This document shows, piece after piece, positions 8,699 through 17,837 of a stretch of 50,206 nt of DNA. A model generated the notes under the pieces. The model worked only from the letters and a program-made list of their open reading frames with translations, did not search any database and was not told where the DNA came from. The translations under genes and the position numbers were made by a program. The stretch is from the NCBI RefSeq assembly GCF_004761975.1, contig NZ_RQII01000068.1, positions 1 through 50,206 on the forward strand, given 5' to 3'. Origin of the DNA: Planococcus koreensis. GTDB lineage: Bacteria > Bacillota > Bacilli > Bacillales_A > Planococcaceae. How positions within the stretch are numbered: position 1 is the stretch's first letter; each line of letters begins with the position of its first letter.

Positions 8699-9733
8699 TT
8701 GAAAACATATAATGTAGCAATTATGGGCGCCACGGGTGCAGTTGGACAACAGATGAAAGAGCAATTGGAAAAACGCGATTTTCCAGTGAATACGATAAAA
8801 TTCCTGGCATCAAGCCGTTCAGCCGGTCAGCAAATTGAATTTAAAGGCAATACCTATACCATCGAAGAAGCAAAACCGGAATCATTTGAAGGGATCGACA
8901 TTGCGTTGTTCAGCGCAGGCGGCAGCATCTCCGAGCAATTTGCGCCGGAAGCCGTCAAACGTGGGGCAGTGGTCATCGACAACACCAGCGCTTTCCGCAT
9001 GGACGCCGAAGTGCCGCTCGTCGTGCCGGAAGTAAACCCGGAAGATATCGCACAGCATAAAGGCATCATAGCGAATCCGAACTGCTCGACCATTCAAATG
9101 GTCTGTGCCTTGCAGCCGCTTAAAGAACAATACGGCTTGCGGAAAATCGTCGTCTCCACATACCAAGCCGTATCAGGCGCCGGCATAGGGGCTATCAATG
9201 AACTGAAAAGCCAGTCGGCTGATTTTGACAATGCGAAAGATGCCGAAGCGAAAATGCTGCCGGTGAAATCCGCAGAGCACCATTATCCGATTGCGTTCAA
9301 TGCCATTCCGCAAATCGATAAGTTTACCGACAATGGCTACACATACGAAGAAATGAAAATGATCAACGAAACAAAAAAAATCATGCACGATGACCGTTTA
9401 GCCGTTGCCGCGACATGTGTCCGCCTGCCGGTCGTCACAGGCCACTCGGAATCGGTTTATGTGGAACTTGAAGGAGCGCCGACAGTCGATGAAGTAAAAC
9501 AGGCAATCGCTGACGCACCTGGTGTCGTGCTGATGGACGATCCCGCAAACCAGGTTTACCCGATGCCGTTGATGGCAGCTGGGCTCGACGAAGTGTTTGT
9601 CGGTCGCATTCGCCAAGACCTCGACAATCCGCAAGGCTTCCACCTATGGGTCGTATCAGACAATCTGGTCAAAGGCGCGGCACTCAATTCAGTTCAAATC
9701 GCCGAGTCGATGATTGAGCAAAACATCATTTAA
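8699..9733 (+). CDS. asd: aspartate-semialdehyde dehydrogenase
   Basis: A 344-residue Asd that reduces aspartyl phosphate to aspartate semialdehyde with NADPH, feeding lysine, threonine and methionine synthesis. The Rossmann motif GATGAVG is at residues 10-16 and the catalytic Cys129 lies in NPNCST. The open frame extends upstream, but GAAGGAG (8684-8690) is placed 8 bases before the TTG at 8699. That start gives the family N-terminus MKTYNVAIMGA. In B. subtilis spoVFA-spoVFB precede and dapG-dapA follow asd; none are here, so asd stands alone between terminators. Confidence 0.95.
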   Translation: MKTYNVAIMGATGAVGQQMKEQLEKRDFPVNTIKFLASSRSAGQQIEFKGNTYTIEEAKPESFEGIDIALFSAGGSISEQFAPEAVKRGAVVIDNTSAFRMDAEVPLVVPEVNPEDIAQHKGIIANPNCSTIQMVCALQPLKEQYGLRKIVVSTYQAVSGAGIGAINELKSQSADFDNAKDAEAKMLPVKSAEHHYPIAFNAIPQIDKFTDNGYTYEEMKMINETKKIMHDDRLAVAATCVRLPVVTGHSESVYVELEGAPTVDEVKQAIADAPGVVLMDDPANQVYPMPLMAAGLDEVFVGRIRQDLDNPQGFHLWVVSDNLVKGAALNSVQIAESMIEQNII

Positions 9734-9762
9734 AGGCTCGCAAGCCATCATAAATGCAAACC

Positions 9763-9796
9763 AAACAAACCGGGCGAAACGCCGGTTTGTTTTTTC
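9763..9796 (+). terminator. intrinsic terminator after asd
   Basis: AAACAAACCGG (9763-9773) pairs with CCGGTTTGTTT (9782-9792), followed by more T. Confidence 0.85.
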
Positions 9797-9797
9797 T

Positions 9798-9827
9798 TTG
9801 GACTGTTACCTGAAATTCCCGTATAAT
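9798..9827 (+). promoter_or_regulatory. possible promoter of the RNase J gene
   Basis: A perfect TATAAT (9822-9827) lies 44 bases before the start codon. The -35 is poor (TTGGAC at 9798-9803, 18-base spacer), so only the -10 is convincing. Confidence 0.45.
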
Positions 9828-9870
9828 AAAGTCTATGGATATGTACGGGTAAAATTTAGGAGGAAATAAA

Positions 9871-11538
9871 TTGAGTAAAATTAAAAATGAAGTAATTAGA
9901 GTTATCCCGCTTGGCGGGGTCAGTGAAATCGGTAAGGCCATGTACGTGATTGAAATTGATGAGGACCTGTTCGTAGTGGACAGCGGCCTGATGTTCCCGG
10001 AAGATGAAATGCTTGGAATCGATATCGTTATTCCGGACATGACGTTCCTGGAAGAAAACAAAGACCGCGTCAAAGGGATTTTCCTGACTCACGGCCACGA
10101 AGATGCAATCGGTTCAATTGCCTATTTAGTGAAAAAGATCCAGGCGCCTGTCTACGGATCGAAATTGACGATTGCGCTTGCCAAAGAGCATATCAAAGAA
10201 CAAGGTTCTCTGAAGCATGTCAAATTCTTTGAAGTGACAAACAAAAGCCGCATGAATTTCGATAAAACGCACGTGACATTCTTCCATACGACACATAGTA
10301 TTCCAGACGCTTTGGGCATCGCTTTCCATACATCCGAAGGCGCGATTGTCCATACAGGCGAATTTAAATTCGACCAATCCGTAAGAGGCAGCTACCGTCC
10401 GGACATTTCGAAAATGGCGAAATTGGGCGACGACGGCGTATTGTTCCTATTGTCCGATTCAACTGAAGCGGAACGCCCTGGCTATACGACTTCTGAAACA
10501 GTTGTTTACGATCATTTATATACAGCGTTTCTTGGAGCGGAAGGCCGGATTTTGGTTTCATTGTATTCATCGAACTTTATCCGCATCCAGCAGGTTTTCG
10601 ACCTTGCCCAAAAAACAGGCAAAAAAGTGGCAGTTGCCGGCAAAAGCCTGGAAAGCAGCTACGAAGTGGGATTGCGCCTCGGCTATTTGACCGTCGCAGA
10701 AGATACAGTCATCTCTTTGAAAGACCTTGAGCAATACCGTGACGAAGAAGTGGTCATCATTGTTACAGGCAACCAAGGAGAGCCGCTTGAAGCATTGGAC
10801 AAAATGGTTCGCAAGCAGCATAAGGATGTCAAGATCAAAGACACGGATACGGTATTGATCACATTCACTCCGTCGCCTGGCATGGAAGTCCCTATGTTCC
10901 AGACAATGAACAAATTGGCGAAAGCCGGCGCGAAAGTGTTGACTTCTGATAAAAAAGTCCACGTTTCCGGACACGGCAGCCAAGAAGATTTGAAACTGAT
11001 GCTGAACATGATGAAGCCGAAGTATTTCATTCCGATCCAGGGAGAATACAAAATGCTGATTGCCCATTCGAAATTGGCACAGCAAGTCGGCATCCAGAAG
11101 TCGGATATCTTTATCGCTGACAAAGGCGATATTGTTGAATACAAAGCAGGCAAAGTACGCATGAGCGGCCGTGTCACTGCAGGCAATGTCCTGATTGACG
11201 GCATCGGCATCGGCGACGTCGGGAACATCGTTTTGCGCGACCGCAAACTATTGTCCCAAGACGGAATTTTCATCGTCGTTGTAACCTTGAACCGCAAAGA
11301 GAAGAAAATCGCATCAGGCCCGGAAATGATCTCACGCGGATTCGTCTACGTGCGTGAATCCGAGCAGCTGATGGAAGAGTCCACTCAATTGGTCCGTAAA
11401 GTAGTAGACAAATATGTCGTAAAAGATGCTTTTGAATGGAATAACATCAAACAGGAAATTCGCGACACATTGAATTCTTATTTATTCCAGCAAACGAAGC
11501 GCCGTCCGATGATCATTCCGATTATTATGGAGTACTAA
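9871..11538 (+). CDS. rnjB: RNase J2-like metallo-beta-lactamase ribonuclease
   Basis: A 555-residue RNase J family protein: beta-lactamase fold, beta-CASP domain and C-terminal domain. The genomic slot before spoIIIE is that of B. subtilis ymfA/rnjB. The metal motif HxHxDH is degenerate here: His74, His76 and Asp78 are kept, but residue 79 is Ala (HGHEDAIG). Later, HTGEFKFDQ has Glu where active J1 enzymes have Asp. From memory B. subtilis J2 also lost residues here and is a weak nuclease that partners J1. The RNA-contacting HVSGHGS loop is kept. TTG start, 7 bases after AGGAGG (9858-9863). Confidence 0.9.
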   Translation: MSKIKNEVIRVIPLGGVSEIGKAMYVIEIDEDLFVVDSGLMFPEDEMLGIDIVIPDMTFLEENKDRVKGIFLTHGHEDAIGSIAYLVKKIQAPVYGSKLTIALAKEHIKEQGSLKHVKFFEVTNKSRMNFDKTHVTFFHTTHSIPDALGIAFHTSEGAIVHTGEFKFDQSVRGSYRPDISKMAKLGDDGVLFLLSDSTEAERPGYTTSETVVYDHLYTAFLGAEGRILVSLYSSNFIRIQQVFDLAQKTGKKVAVAGKSLESSYEVGLRLGYLTVAEDTVISLKDLEQYRDEEVVIIVTGNQGEPLEALDKMVRKQHKDVKIKDTDTVLITFTPSPGMEVPMFQTMNKLAKAGAKVLTSDKKVHVSGHGSQEDLKLMLNMMKPKYFIPIQGEYKMLIAHSKLAQQVGIQKSDIFIADKGDIVEYKAGKVRMSGRVTAGNVLIDGIGIGDVGNIVLRDRKLLSQDGIFIVVVTLNRKEKKIASGPEMISRGFVYVRESEQLMEESTQLVRKVVDKYVVKDAFEWNNIKQEIRDTLNSYLFQQTKRRPMIIPIIMEY

Positions 11539-11552
11539 GAGAGAAAGAGGTG

Positions 11553-11594
11553 AAAGGATTTCCGAACCGATCTTATCGGAGGAAATCCTTTTTC
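11553..11594 (+). terminator. intrinsic terminator after rnjB
   Basis: AAAGGATTTCC (11553-11563) and GGAAATCCTTT (11581-11591) form the stem, with T run after. The next gene starts 26 bases on. Confidence 0.75.
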
Positions 11595-11619
11595 AATTTT
11601 GAGGAAATGAGGGATCGTA

Positions 11620-13948
11620 ATGCCACGGGCTCAGGTGAAAAGAAAAACACCCGCAAAGAAAAAGCCGGTTTCTAAAAAGAAACAGCCAATGGCGATGATC
11701 TGGTATGAAGTCATCGGGCTATTGCTTATCGGCGTCGCCGTATTGATGGCTTTCCAGCTTGGCATCATCGGCAAAATGCTGTTGAATACAGCCGAATTAT
11801 TGACAGGGTATTTGGCTATTTTTGTGCCAATCGTGCTGGTGGCAATAGCCATACACGTCATGGTGAAGCGCACTTGGCCGAAACCGCGCCTGAAACTATT
11901 AGCAAGCGGCTTGTTCGTATTGACAGGTACCCTACTGATCTGCCATTTGATTTGGGCATCCGGTTCGATTTTGCCAATCACAACGAGCAATGTATTATCC
12001 GAAACGATCAAGTCGACGCAGCTTACAGGTTCTGTATGGCAAACCTATACTGCAAGCGGCGGCGGAATAATGGGCGCATTATTGTATGCCATGTTCCATG
12101 TGTTATTCGATACAGCAGGAACGTGGATCATAGCATTGATCCTGCTGTCAATCGGCGCAATCATTTTGACTGGCAAAACGGCAGCGCCTTACCTGGCGGA
12201 AAAAGTGCCCAGCATGCGGCCAGTACTCGATGGGGTGATGAACCGGTTCAAGCAAGGTAAACCGAAGCGCATATCCTCGCCGCGACGCAAAGCACAGCTG
12301 GAACAGCCGTTCGAAGCCGATGAAGTGCTGGCTTATGATGAAATCGATGAAATTCCTGAAGTGAAAAGCTTTGATATGCAAACAGAAGAGCCCATCATTT
12401 CAGCGTTTACAGAAAATGTCAAACCGAGAAAACCTGAAACGCCTCCAGCAGTACAAGACGAAATAGAGGCAACGCCAGAACTTGGCGATGTGAACTTGAT
12501 GACGACTGCAGAAGAATTGGAAAACGAAGAATACCAGCTGCCGCCGATCGATTTATTGAATTTGCCGCCGCAAAGCGACCAAAGCGGCGAATACGCTGGC
12601 ATCCAAAAAAAACGCGAAAAAGCTCGAGAAGACGTTCCAAAGTTTCGGCGTCCGCGCAAAAGTGACGCAAGTCCATTTGGGACCAGCGGTAACAAAATAC
12701 GAAGTGCTGCCGGATACGGGCGTGAAAGTCAGCAAGATTGTCAGCCTGCACGATGATTTGGCGCTGGCGCTGGCGGCACGGGATATTCGGATCGAAGCAC
12801 CGATTCCAGGCAAATCCGCTATCGGCATCGAAGTGCCGAACTCGGAAGTGGCGATTGTGTCGCTTCGCGAGGTATTGGAGTCGGAAGAAAACAACAAGCC
12901 TGATGCCAAGTTATTGTTTGGCTTAGGACGCGATGTCACCGGCCAAGCCGTGATGACCGAATTGAACAAAATGCCGCATTTGCTCGTAGCCGGTTCGACG
13001 GGAAGCGGGAAATCGGTGTGCATCAACGGCATTATCACGAGCATTATCATGCGCGCGAAGCCGCATGAAGTGAAAATGATGATGATCGATCCAAAAATGG
13101 TCGAATTGAATGTCTATAACGGCATTCCACATTTGCTGGCGCCTGTCGTCACCGATCCGCGGAAAGCGGCCCAGGCATTGAAGAAAATCGTTTCCGAGAT
13201 GGAACGGCGCTATGAGCTGTTTTCCCATACCGGAACGCGCAATATTGAAGGCTATAATGAATACGTCCGCATTTTCAATGAAGAAAATGAAGACAAACAT
13301 CCGAAATTGCCATTCATCGTCGTCATCGTTGATGAGCTTGCTGATTTGATGATGGTCGCTTCGAACGAAGTGGAAGATGCCATCACGCGTTTGGCACAGA
13401 TGGCCCGCGCCGCGGGAATCCATTTGATCATCGCGACACAGCGTCCGAGCGTCAACGTCATCACGGGCGTCATCAAAGCGAATATCCCTTCCCGGATCGC
13501 ATTTGCGGTATCGTCCGCAATCGATTCGCGGACCATTTTGGATATGGGCGGCGCTGAGAAATTGCTGGGCCGCGGCGATATGCTGTTCCTCGGTGCCGGC
13601 CAATCCAAACCGGTCCGCGTGCAAGGGGCGTTCCTGTCAGATTCCGAAGTTGAGAAAATCGTCGATTTCGCCATCGAACAGCAAAAAGCGCAGTATCAGG
13701 AAGATATGATACCGACCGAAGTCGATGAATCAGCGATTGACGAAGAAACAGATGAAATATACGACGAAGCCGTGCAATTGGTTTCCGAAATGCAGACAGC
13801 ATCGGTATCGATGCTGCAAAGAAGGTTCCGCGTCGGCTATTCACGAGCGGCCCGCATCATAGACCAAATGGAGCAGCGCGGCGTTGTCGGCCCGTACGAA
13901 GGCAGCAAACCAAGGACTGTATTAGTGCCAAAGCAGGAAGATTATTAA
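11620..13948 (+). pseudogene. spoIIIE: DNA translocase SpoIIIE/FtsK, single-base frameshift at an A8 run
   Basis: Two overlapping frames (11620-12756 and the frame open to 13948) together encode one SpoIIIE/FtsK of about 775 residues. The N-terminal part has a basic start and about four membrane segments (residues 25-190), then an acidic linker. Around residue 329 the frame breaks at eight A (12605-12612). Seven A would restore the conserved reading [14 protein letters not shown]. The second part has the ATPase with GSTGSGKS and the C-terminal gamma winged helix ([17 protein letters not shown]). The protein pumps chromosomal DNA through the division septum. Either a sequencing error, a slippage-read gene, or a recent mutation; every other feature is intact. 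Confidence 0.85.
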
Positions 13949-13967
13949 ATCTTCCTGCTTTTTTTTG
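13931..13967 (+). terminator. intrinsic terminator overlapping the end of spoIIIE
   Basis: AAGCAGGAAGAT (13931-13942) and ATCTTCCTGCTT (13949-13960) pair perfectly, followed by a T run. The stop codon lies in the loop. Confidence 0.85.
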
Positions 13968-14054
13968 TGACAAAATGATTAGAGTTTTTGAAATCTTTGA
14001 AATGAAAATCGCAAAATTCGACAAAAGACTATTTATTTCATTTTAAATTAATGT

Positions 14055-14100
14055 TATAGTAATTTTGATTAGTAGGAATGTTTTACATCAGATGTCTGAT
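14055..14100 (+). promoter_or_regulatory. promoter -10 and overlapping palindromes upstream of the GntR gene
   Basis: A TATAGT -10 (14055-14060) with a weak TTTATT 17 bases upstream. About 25 bases downstream are two overlapping inverted repeats: ACATC-A-GATGT (14085-14095) and ATCAGA-TG-TCTGAT (14087-14100). Their place in the untranslated leader, 24 bases before the ATG, fits an operator for the GntR-type product itself. That link is inference. Confidence 0.5.
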
Positions 14101-14123
14101 CTCTGTCATTGGTGGTGAATCGT

Positions 14124-14852
14124 ATGACAATAAAATCGGATCATCGCGCTTTGTATCTTCAAGTTATTGACCGCATGAAGCAGGATATTGCTGCCGGATT
14201 GTACAAAGAGAAAGAGAAGCTGCCATCCGAATTTGAACTGGCCAAGACACTTGGAGTCAGCCGCGCCACTCTTAGAGAAGCGCTGCGGCTGCTGGAAGAA
14301 GACAATATCATCGTTAGGCGCCATGGAGTTGGCACTTTCGTCAATGCGAAACCGGTTTTTTCATCGGGCATCGAACAATTGACGAGTGTTTCCGACATGA
14401 TCCGCCAAGCAGGCATGGAGCCCGGTGCTATTTACTTAAGTACCCACGAGGCTCCTTGTTCTGAAGAGGATATAAAACGCTTTCATTGCGAAGACGATGA
14501 CTCAATTATTACTATTGAACGCGTCCGAACGGCAAACGGGGAACCCGTCGTGTATTGCATCGACAAAGTTCCTTCACGGTATTTGCCTGGAGATTTTCTC
14601 GGACGCACAGAAAGTTCCATCTTCTCAGCAATTGAGGAGTCCGGTGACATCCATATTGCGTATGCCGTCACGTTCATCGATCCAATCGGCTATCATGACC
14701 AGGCTTCACCGATATTGGAATGCGACCCGGAAACAGCATTACTCGAGTTAAAACAGTTCCACTATGATGAGGACGATCGTATGGTGCTTTATTCAAAGAA
14801 CTACTTCAGAGCTGATAAATTCAGTTTCCATGTAGTTCGCAAACGTGTGTAA
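14124..14852 (+). CDS. ymfC: GntR/HutC-family transcriptional regulator (YmfC-like)
   Basis: A 242-residue regulator. The N-terminal winged helix (residues about 8-75) has the GntR pattern [41 protein letters not shown] in overlapping parts. The rest is a UTRA effector-binding domain of the HutC subfamily. The start is the ATG after GGTGGTG (14111-14117) rather than an upstream TTG. It occupies the ymfC slot after spoIIIE and sits directly before the nucleoside transporter, so it may regulate that transporter. Its ligand cannot be read from the sequence. Confidence 0.88.
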   Translation: MTIKSDHRALYLQVIDRMKQDIAAGLYKEKEKLPSEFELAKTLGVSRATLREALRLLEEDNIIVRRHGVGTFVNAKPVFSSGIEQLTSVSDMIRQAGMEPGAIYLSTHEAPCSEEDIKRFHCEDDDSIITIERVRTANGEPVVYCIDKVPSRYLPGDFLGRTESSIFSAIEESGDIHIAYAVTFIDPIGYHDQASPILECDPETALLELKQFHYDEDDRMVLYSKNYFRADKFSFHVVRKRV

Positions 14853-14900
14853 AACGGCAAATTCCTGCTATTATCAAAAATTACCTTGGGGGTTATCACA

Positions 14901-15976
14901 TTGATTAAACGTAAATTTGCTCTAGGCCTTTCAGTTATGCTTGCAGCGAGCACAATGCTTGCAGCATGCGGCAGCGAAGAAGAAGCGACATCTGGCGGTT
15001 CTGGCGGCGGTGAAGGCGCTGAAGAAACAAGCGACTTTTCTGTTGCTATGGTAACTGATGTCGGGGGCGTAGATGATAAATCATTTAACCAATCGGCTTG
15101 GGAAGGTTTGCAGAAGTTCGGTGAAGAAAACGGCCTTAAAAAGGGCGATGGCGGCATCGACTACCTTCAGTCAGGGTCTGACGCTGATTACAACACCAAC
15201 TTGAACAACTTGATCCGCCGCGACTTTGATGTCGTTTTCGGAATTGGTTTCTTGATGGAAGGCGCGGTTAAAGAAATTGCTGCTCAGCAGCTGATGCTCA
15301 AATCGGTATCATCGATGCGGTTGTTGATGCTCCAAACGTTGCCAGCGTCTTGTTCAAAGAGCAAGAAGGCGCATACCTTGCAGGTGTTGCTGCTGCTTTG
15401 ATGACGGAAACGAAAAAAATCGGTTTTGTCGGCGGCATGGACATTCCTGTAATCGAACGCTTTGAAGCTGGATTCAAAGAAGGCGTTAAAGCTGTAGACG
15501 AATCAATCGTTGTTGATGCTCAGTACACAGGTGCTTTTGATAAAGCGGAATTGGGTAAATCCACTGCTGCTCTTATGTATGATTCTGGCGCGGATATCGT
15601 ATTCCACGCAGCTGGCGGAACAGGAAACGGTGTATTCACTGAAGCCAAGGAACGCAAAGAAGCTAACCCGGATGAAAATGTATGGGTTATCGGCGTAGAT
15701 GCTGACCAATACGATGAAGGACAAGTTGGCGATGCGAACGTAACATTGACTTCAGTTCTTAAACGAGTTGACCAAGCAGTTCTTGATATCTCTAACAAAG
15801 CTAAAGAAGGAAACTTCCCAGGCGGCGAAACAACTACTTACGGTTTAGCTGACGATGGCGTTGGCCTTGCGGATTCACGCGGCGCGATTCCTGACGATGT
15901 TATGGCTAAAATCGATGAGTACAAAGAGAAAATCGCTAGCGGCGAAGTAACAGTACCAGAAACTTTGTCTGAATAA
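14901..15976 (+). pseudogene. nupN: BMP-family nucleoside-binding lipoprotein, frameshifted
   Basis: The two frames 14901-15401 and about 15292-15976 together encode a substrate-binding lipoprotein of about 358 residues, the length of B. subtilis YufN (NupN). A signal peptide ends in the lipobox LAAC, and an acidic/Gly-rich linker follows. BMP-domain signatures follow: [17 protein letters not shown] before the break and KKIGFVGGMDIPVIERFEAGF after it. The break is at about 15291, where CAGCAGCTGATG lacks one C. Restoring it gives the conserved [16 protein letters not shown] start at 14901 after GGGGG. It should capture nucleosides outside the membrane for the NupOPQ components downstream. Mutation or sequencing error cannot be told apart. 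Confidence 0.85.
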
Positions 15977-15994
15977 GTTCTTTTGATACGGTCA

Positions 15995-16033
15995 TCATAA
16001 AGACCGGTTTAACCGGTCTTTATGATTTTTTTT
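15995..16033 (+). terminator. strong terminator between binding protein and ABC ATPase
   Basis: A 15-bp perfect stem, TCATAAAGACCGGTT (15995-16009) with its complement (16011-16025), followed by T8. It lies inside the transporter operon. Partial termination would give more binding protein than membrane components, a common design for ABC importers. Confidence 0.85.
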
Positions 16034-16268
16034 GCTCAAAAATGGATTGATAGATGAAAGGTTTTTAAATGAAAACTCGCTGAACGCGCATAAATTCTGC
16101 AAAACAGCTGTGAAGGCACTGCCTAAAGAATTGAGGCATTAATATTTGCGCTGTCCAAAGCGATTAACCTATACAACACGCCAATAGAAACCTTTCATGT
16201 GTCAATTTCTATACGATGCAACGGTAATTCTAAAAAATAAGTCACCAGTTTTCGGGGGAGTGAGAACA

Positions 16269-17837
16269 ATGGAATATGTTATTGAAATGCTTAATATACG
16301 AAAAGAATTCGGAACATTTGTCGCCAATGATGATATTACGCTTCAATTGAAAAAGGGCGAAATTCATGCATTATTAGGTGAAAATGGAGCGGGGAAATCG
16401 ACATTGATGAACGTGCTTTTCGGCTTGTACCAGCCAGAAGGCGGGGAAATTCGTGTGCGCGGCAAAAAGGTTGATATCTCAAACCCGAACATCGCCAATG
16501 ATCTCGGTATCGGAATGGTCCATCAGCATTTTATGCTCGTTGAGAACTTCACCGTTACGGAAAACATCATTTTGGGCAACGAACCGACGAAATTCGGCGT
16601 CACCAATAAAAAAGATGCAGCGAAGCGCGTGCAGGAAGTTTCTGAACAATATGGCCTGAATGTGGATCCGCATGCATTGATCGAAGATATCTCCGTTGGC
16701 ATGCAGCAGCGAGTGGAAATCCTGAAAACGCTTTATCGCGGAGCGGAAATCCTCATATTCGATGAACCGACCGCGTCGCTGACACCGCAGGAAATCGTCG
16801 AATTGATCCAAATCATGAAACGTTTGATTGCTGAAGGAAAATCAATCATTTTGATCACCCATAAATTGAAAGAAATCATGGATGTATCCGATCGTGTAAC
16901 AGTCATCCGCAAAGGACAAGGCATCGGCACCGTCATCACAGCGGAAACCAATCCGGCTGACCTGGCATCGTTGATGGTCGGACGCCAAGTGGAATTCAAA
17001 ACAGTAAAAGGGCAAGCTAATCCAACAGAGGATGCGCTTTCGATAAAAGATTTGGTAGTGGAAGATTACCGCGGCGTTGAGAAAGTGAAACGCTTGAATC
17101 TGACAGTCCGCAAAGGTGAAATTGTCGGAATTGCGGGAATCGACGGAAACGGACAAAGTGAATTGATCGAAGCGATCACCGGACTTCGCAAAGTTAAAAG
17201 CGGCACCATTTCACTGCACGATAAAGACATTACGGGCTTGAAACCGCGCAAAGTGACGGAAGCCGGTATCGGCCACATTCCGCAGGATCGCCACAAACAC
17301 GGCTTGGTGCTGGATTTCCCGATTGGCCATAATATTTCACTGCAGACGTATTACAAATCGCCGATTTCCAAAGGCGGCATCATCGACTACAAGAAAATCG
17401 ATGAAAAAGCATTGCAAATCATCAAGGATTTCGATGTCCGTACGCAAGGGCCGCACACACCAGCGCGCGCTTTATCGGGCGGTAACCAGCAAAAAGCGAT
17501 TATCGGCCGTGAAGTAGACCGGGATCCTGATTTGCTGATTGCAGCATTGCCGACTCGAGGGCTTGATGTCGGTGCGATTGAATTTATCCACAGCCGCTTG
17601 ATCGAACAACGTGACAACGGCAAAGCTGTTCTGCTTATTTCATTCGAACTTGATGAGGTCATGAACGTATCGGACCGCATTGCGGTTATCCACGATGGCG
17701 AAATCGTGGATGTCGTAGTTCCGGAAGAAACGACGGAACAAGAGCTTGGGCTGCTGATGGCAGGACACTCTGTCAAAGCACAAGGCAATGGCAATAATGA
17801 TTCAAAGAAAGAAGGTGAGGATCAGCATGTCAATTAG
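16269..17837 (+). CDS. nupO: nucleoside ABC transporter ATP-binding protein (NupO/YufO type)
   Basis: A 522-residue protein with two ABC ATPase halves, like RbsA and YufO. First half: Walker A GENGAGKST (about residue 40), signature SVGMQQRVEI, Walker B ILIFDEPTASLTP. Second half: GIDGNGQSE in place of Walker A, signature SGGNQQKAIIGRE, and a degenerate Walker B (LLIAALPTRGLDVG), usual for this class. It should power uptake of purine nucleosides with the two permeases. ATG 8 bases after GGGGGAG (16254-16260). Its end overlaps the next gene by 11 bases. The 235 bases upstream (16034-16268) show no gene and no clear promoter. Confidence 0.93.
   Translation: MEYVIEMLNIRKEFGTFVANDDITLQLKKGEIHALLGENGAGKSTLMNVLFGLYQPEGGEIRVRGKKVDISNPNIANDLGIGMVHQHFMLVENFTVTENIILGNEPTKFGVTNKKDAAKRVQEVSEQYGLNVDPHALIEDISVGMQQRVEILKTLYRGAEILIFDEPTASLTPQEIVELIQIMKRLIAEGKSIILITHKLKEIMDVSDRVTVIRKGQGIGTVITAETNPADLASLMVGRQVEFKTVKGQANPTEDALSIKDLVVEDYRGVEKVKRLNLTVRKGEIVGIAGIDGNGQSELIEAITGLRKVKSGTISLHDKDITGLKPRKVTEAGIGHIPQDRHKHGLVLDFPIGHNISLQTYYKSPISKGGIIDYKKIDEKALQIIKDFDVRTQGPHTPARALSGGNQQKAIIGREVDRDPDLLIAALPTRGLDVGAIEFIHSRLIEQRDNGKAVLLISFELDEVMNVSDRIAVIHDGEIVDVVVPEETTEQELGLLMAGHSVKAQGNGNNDSKKEGEDQHVN

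Noticed and set aside
17521..17580. Missing Walker B acid in the second ATPase half of NupO as a defect
   Set aside because: A degenerate second nucleotide-binding half is normal for this class of fused ABC ATPases.
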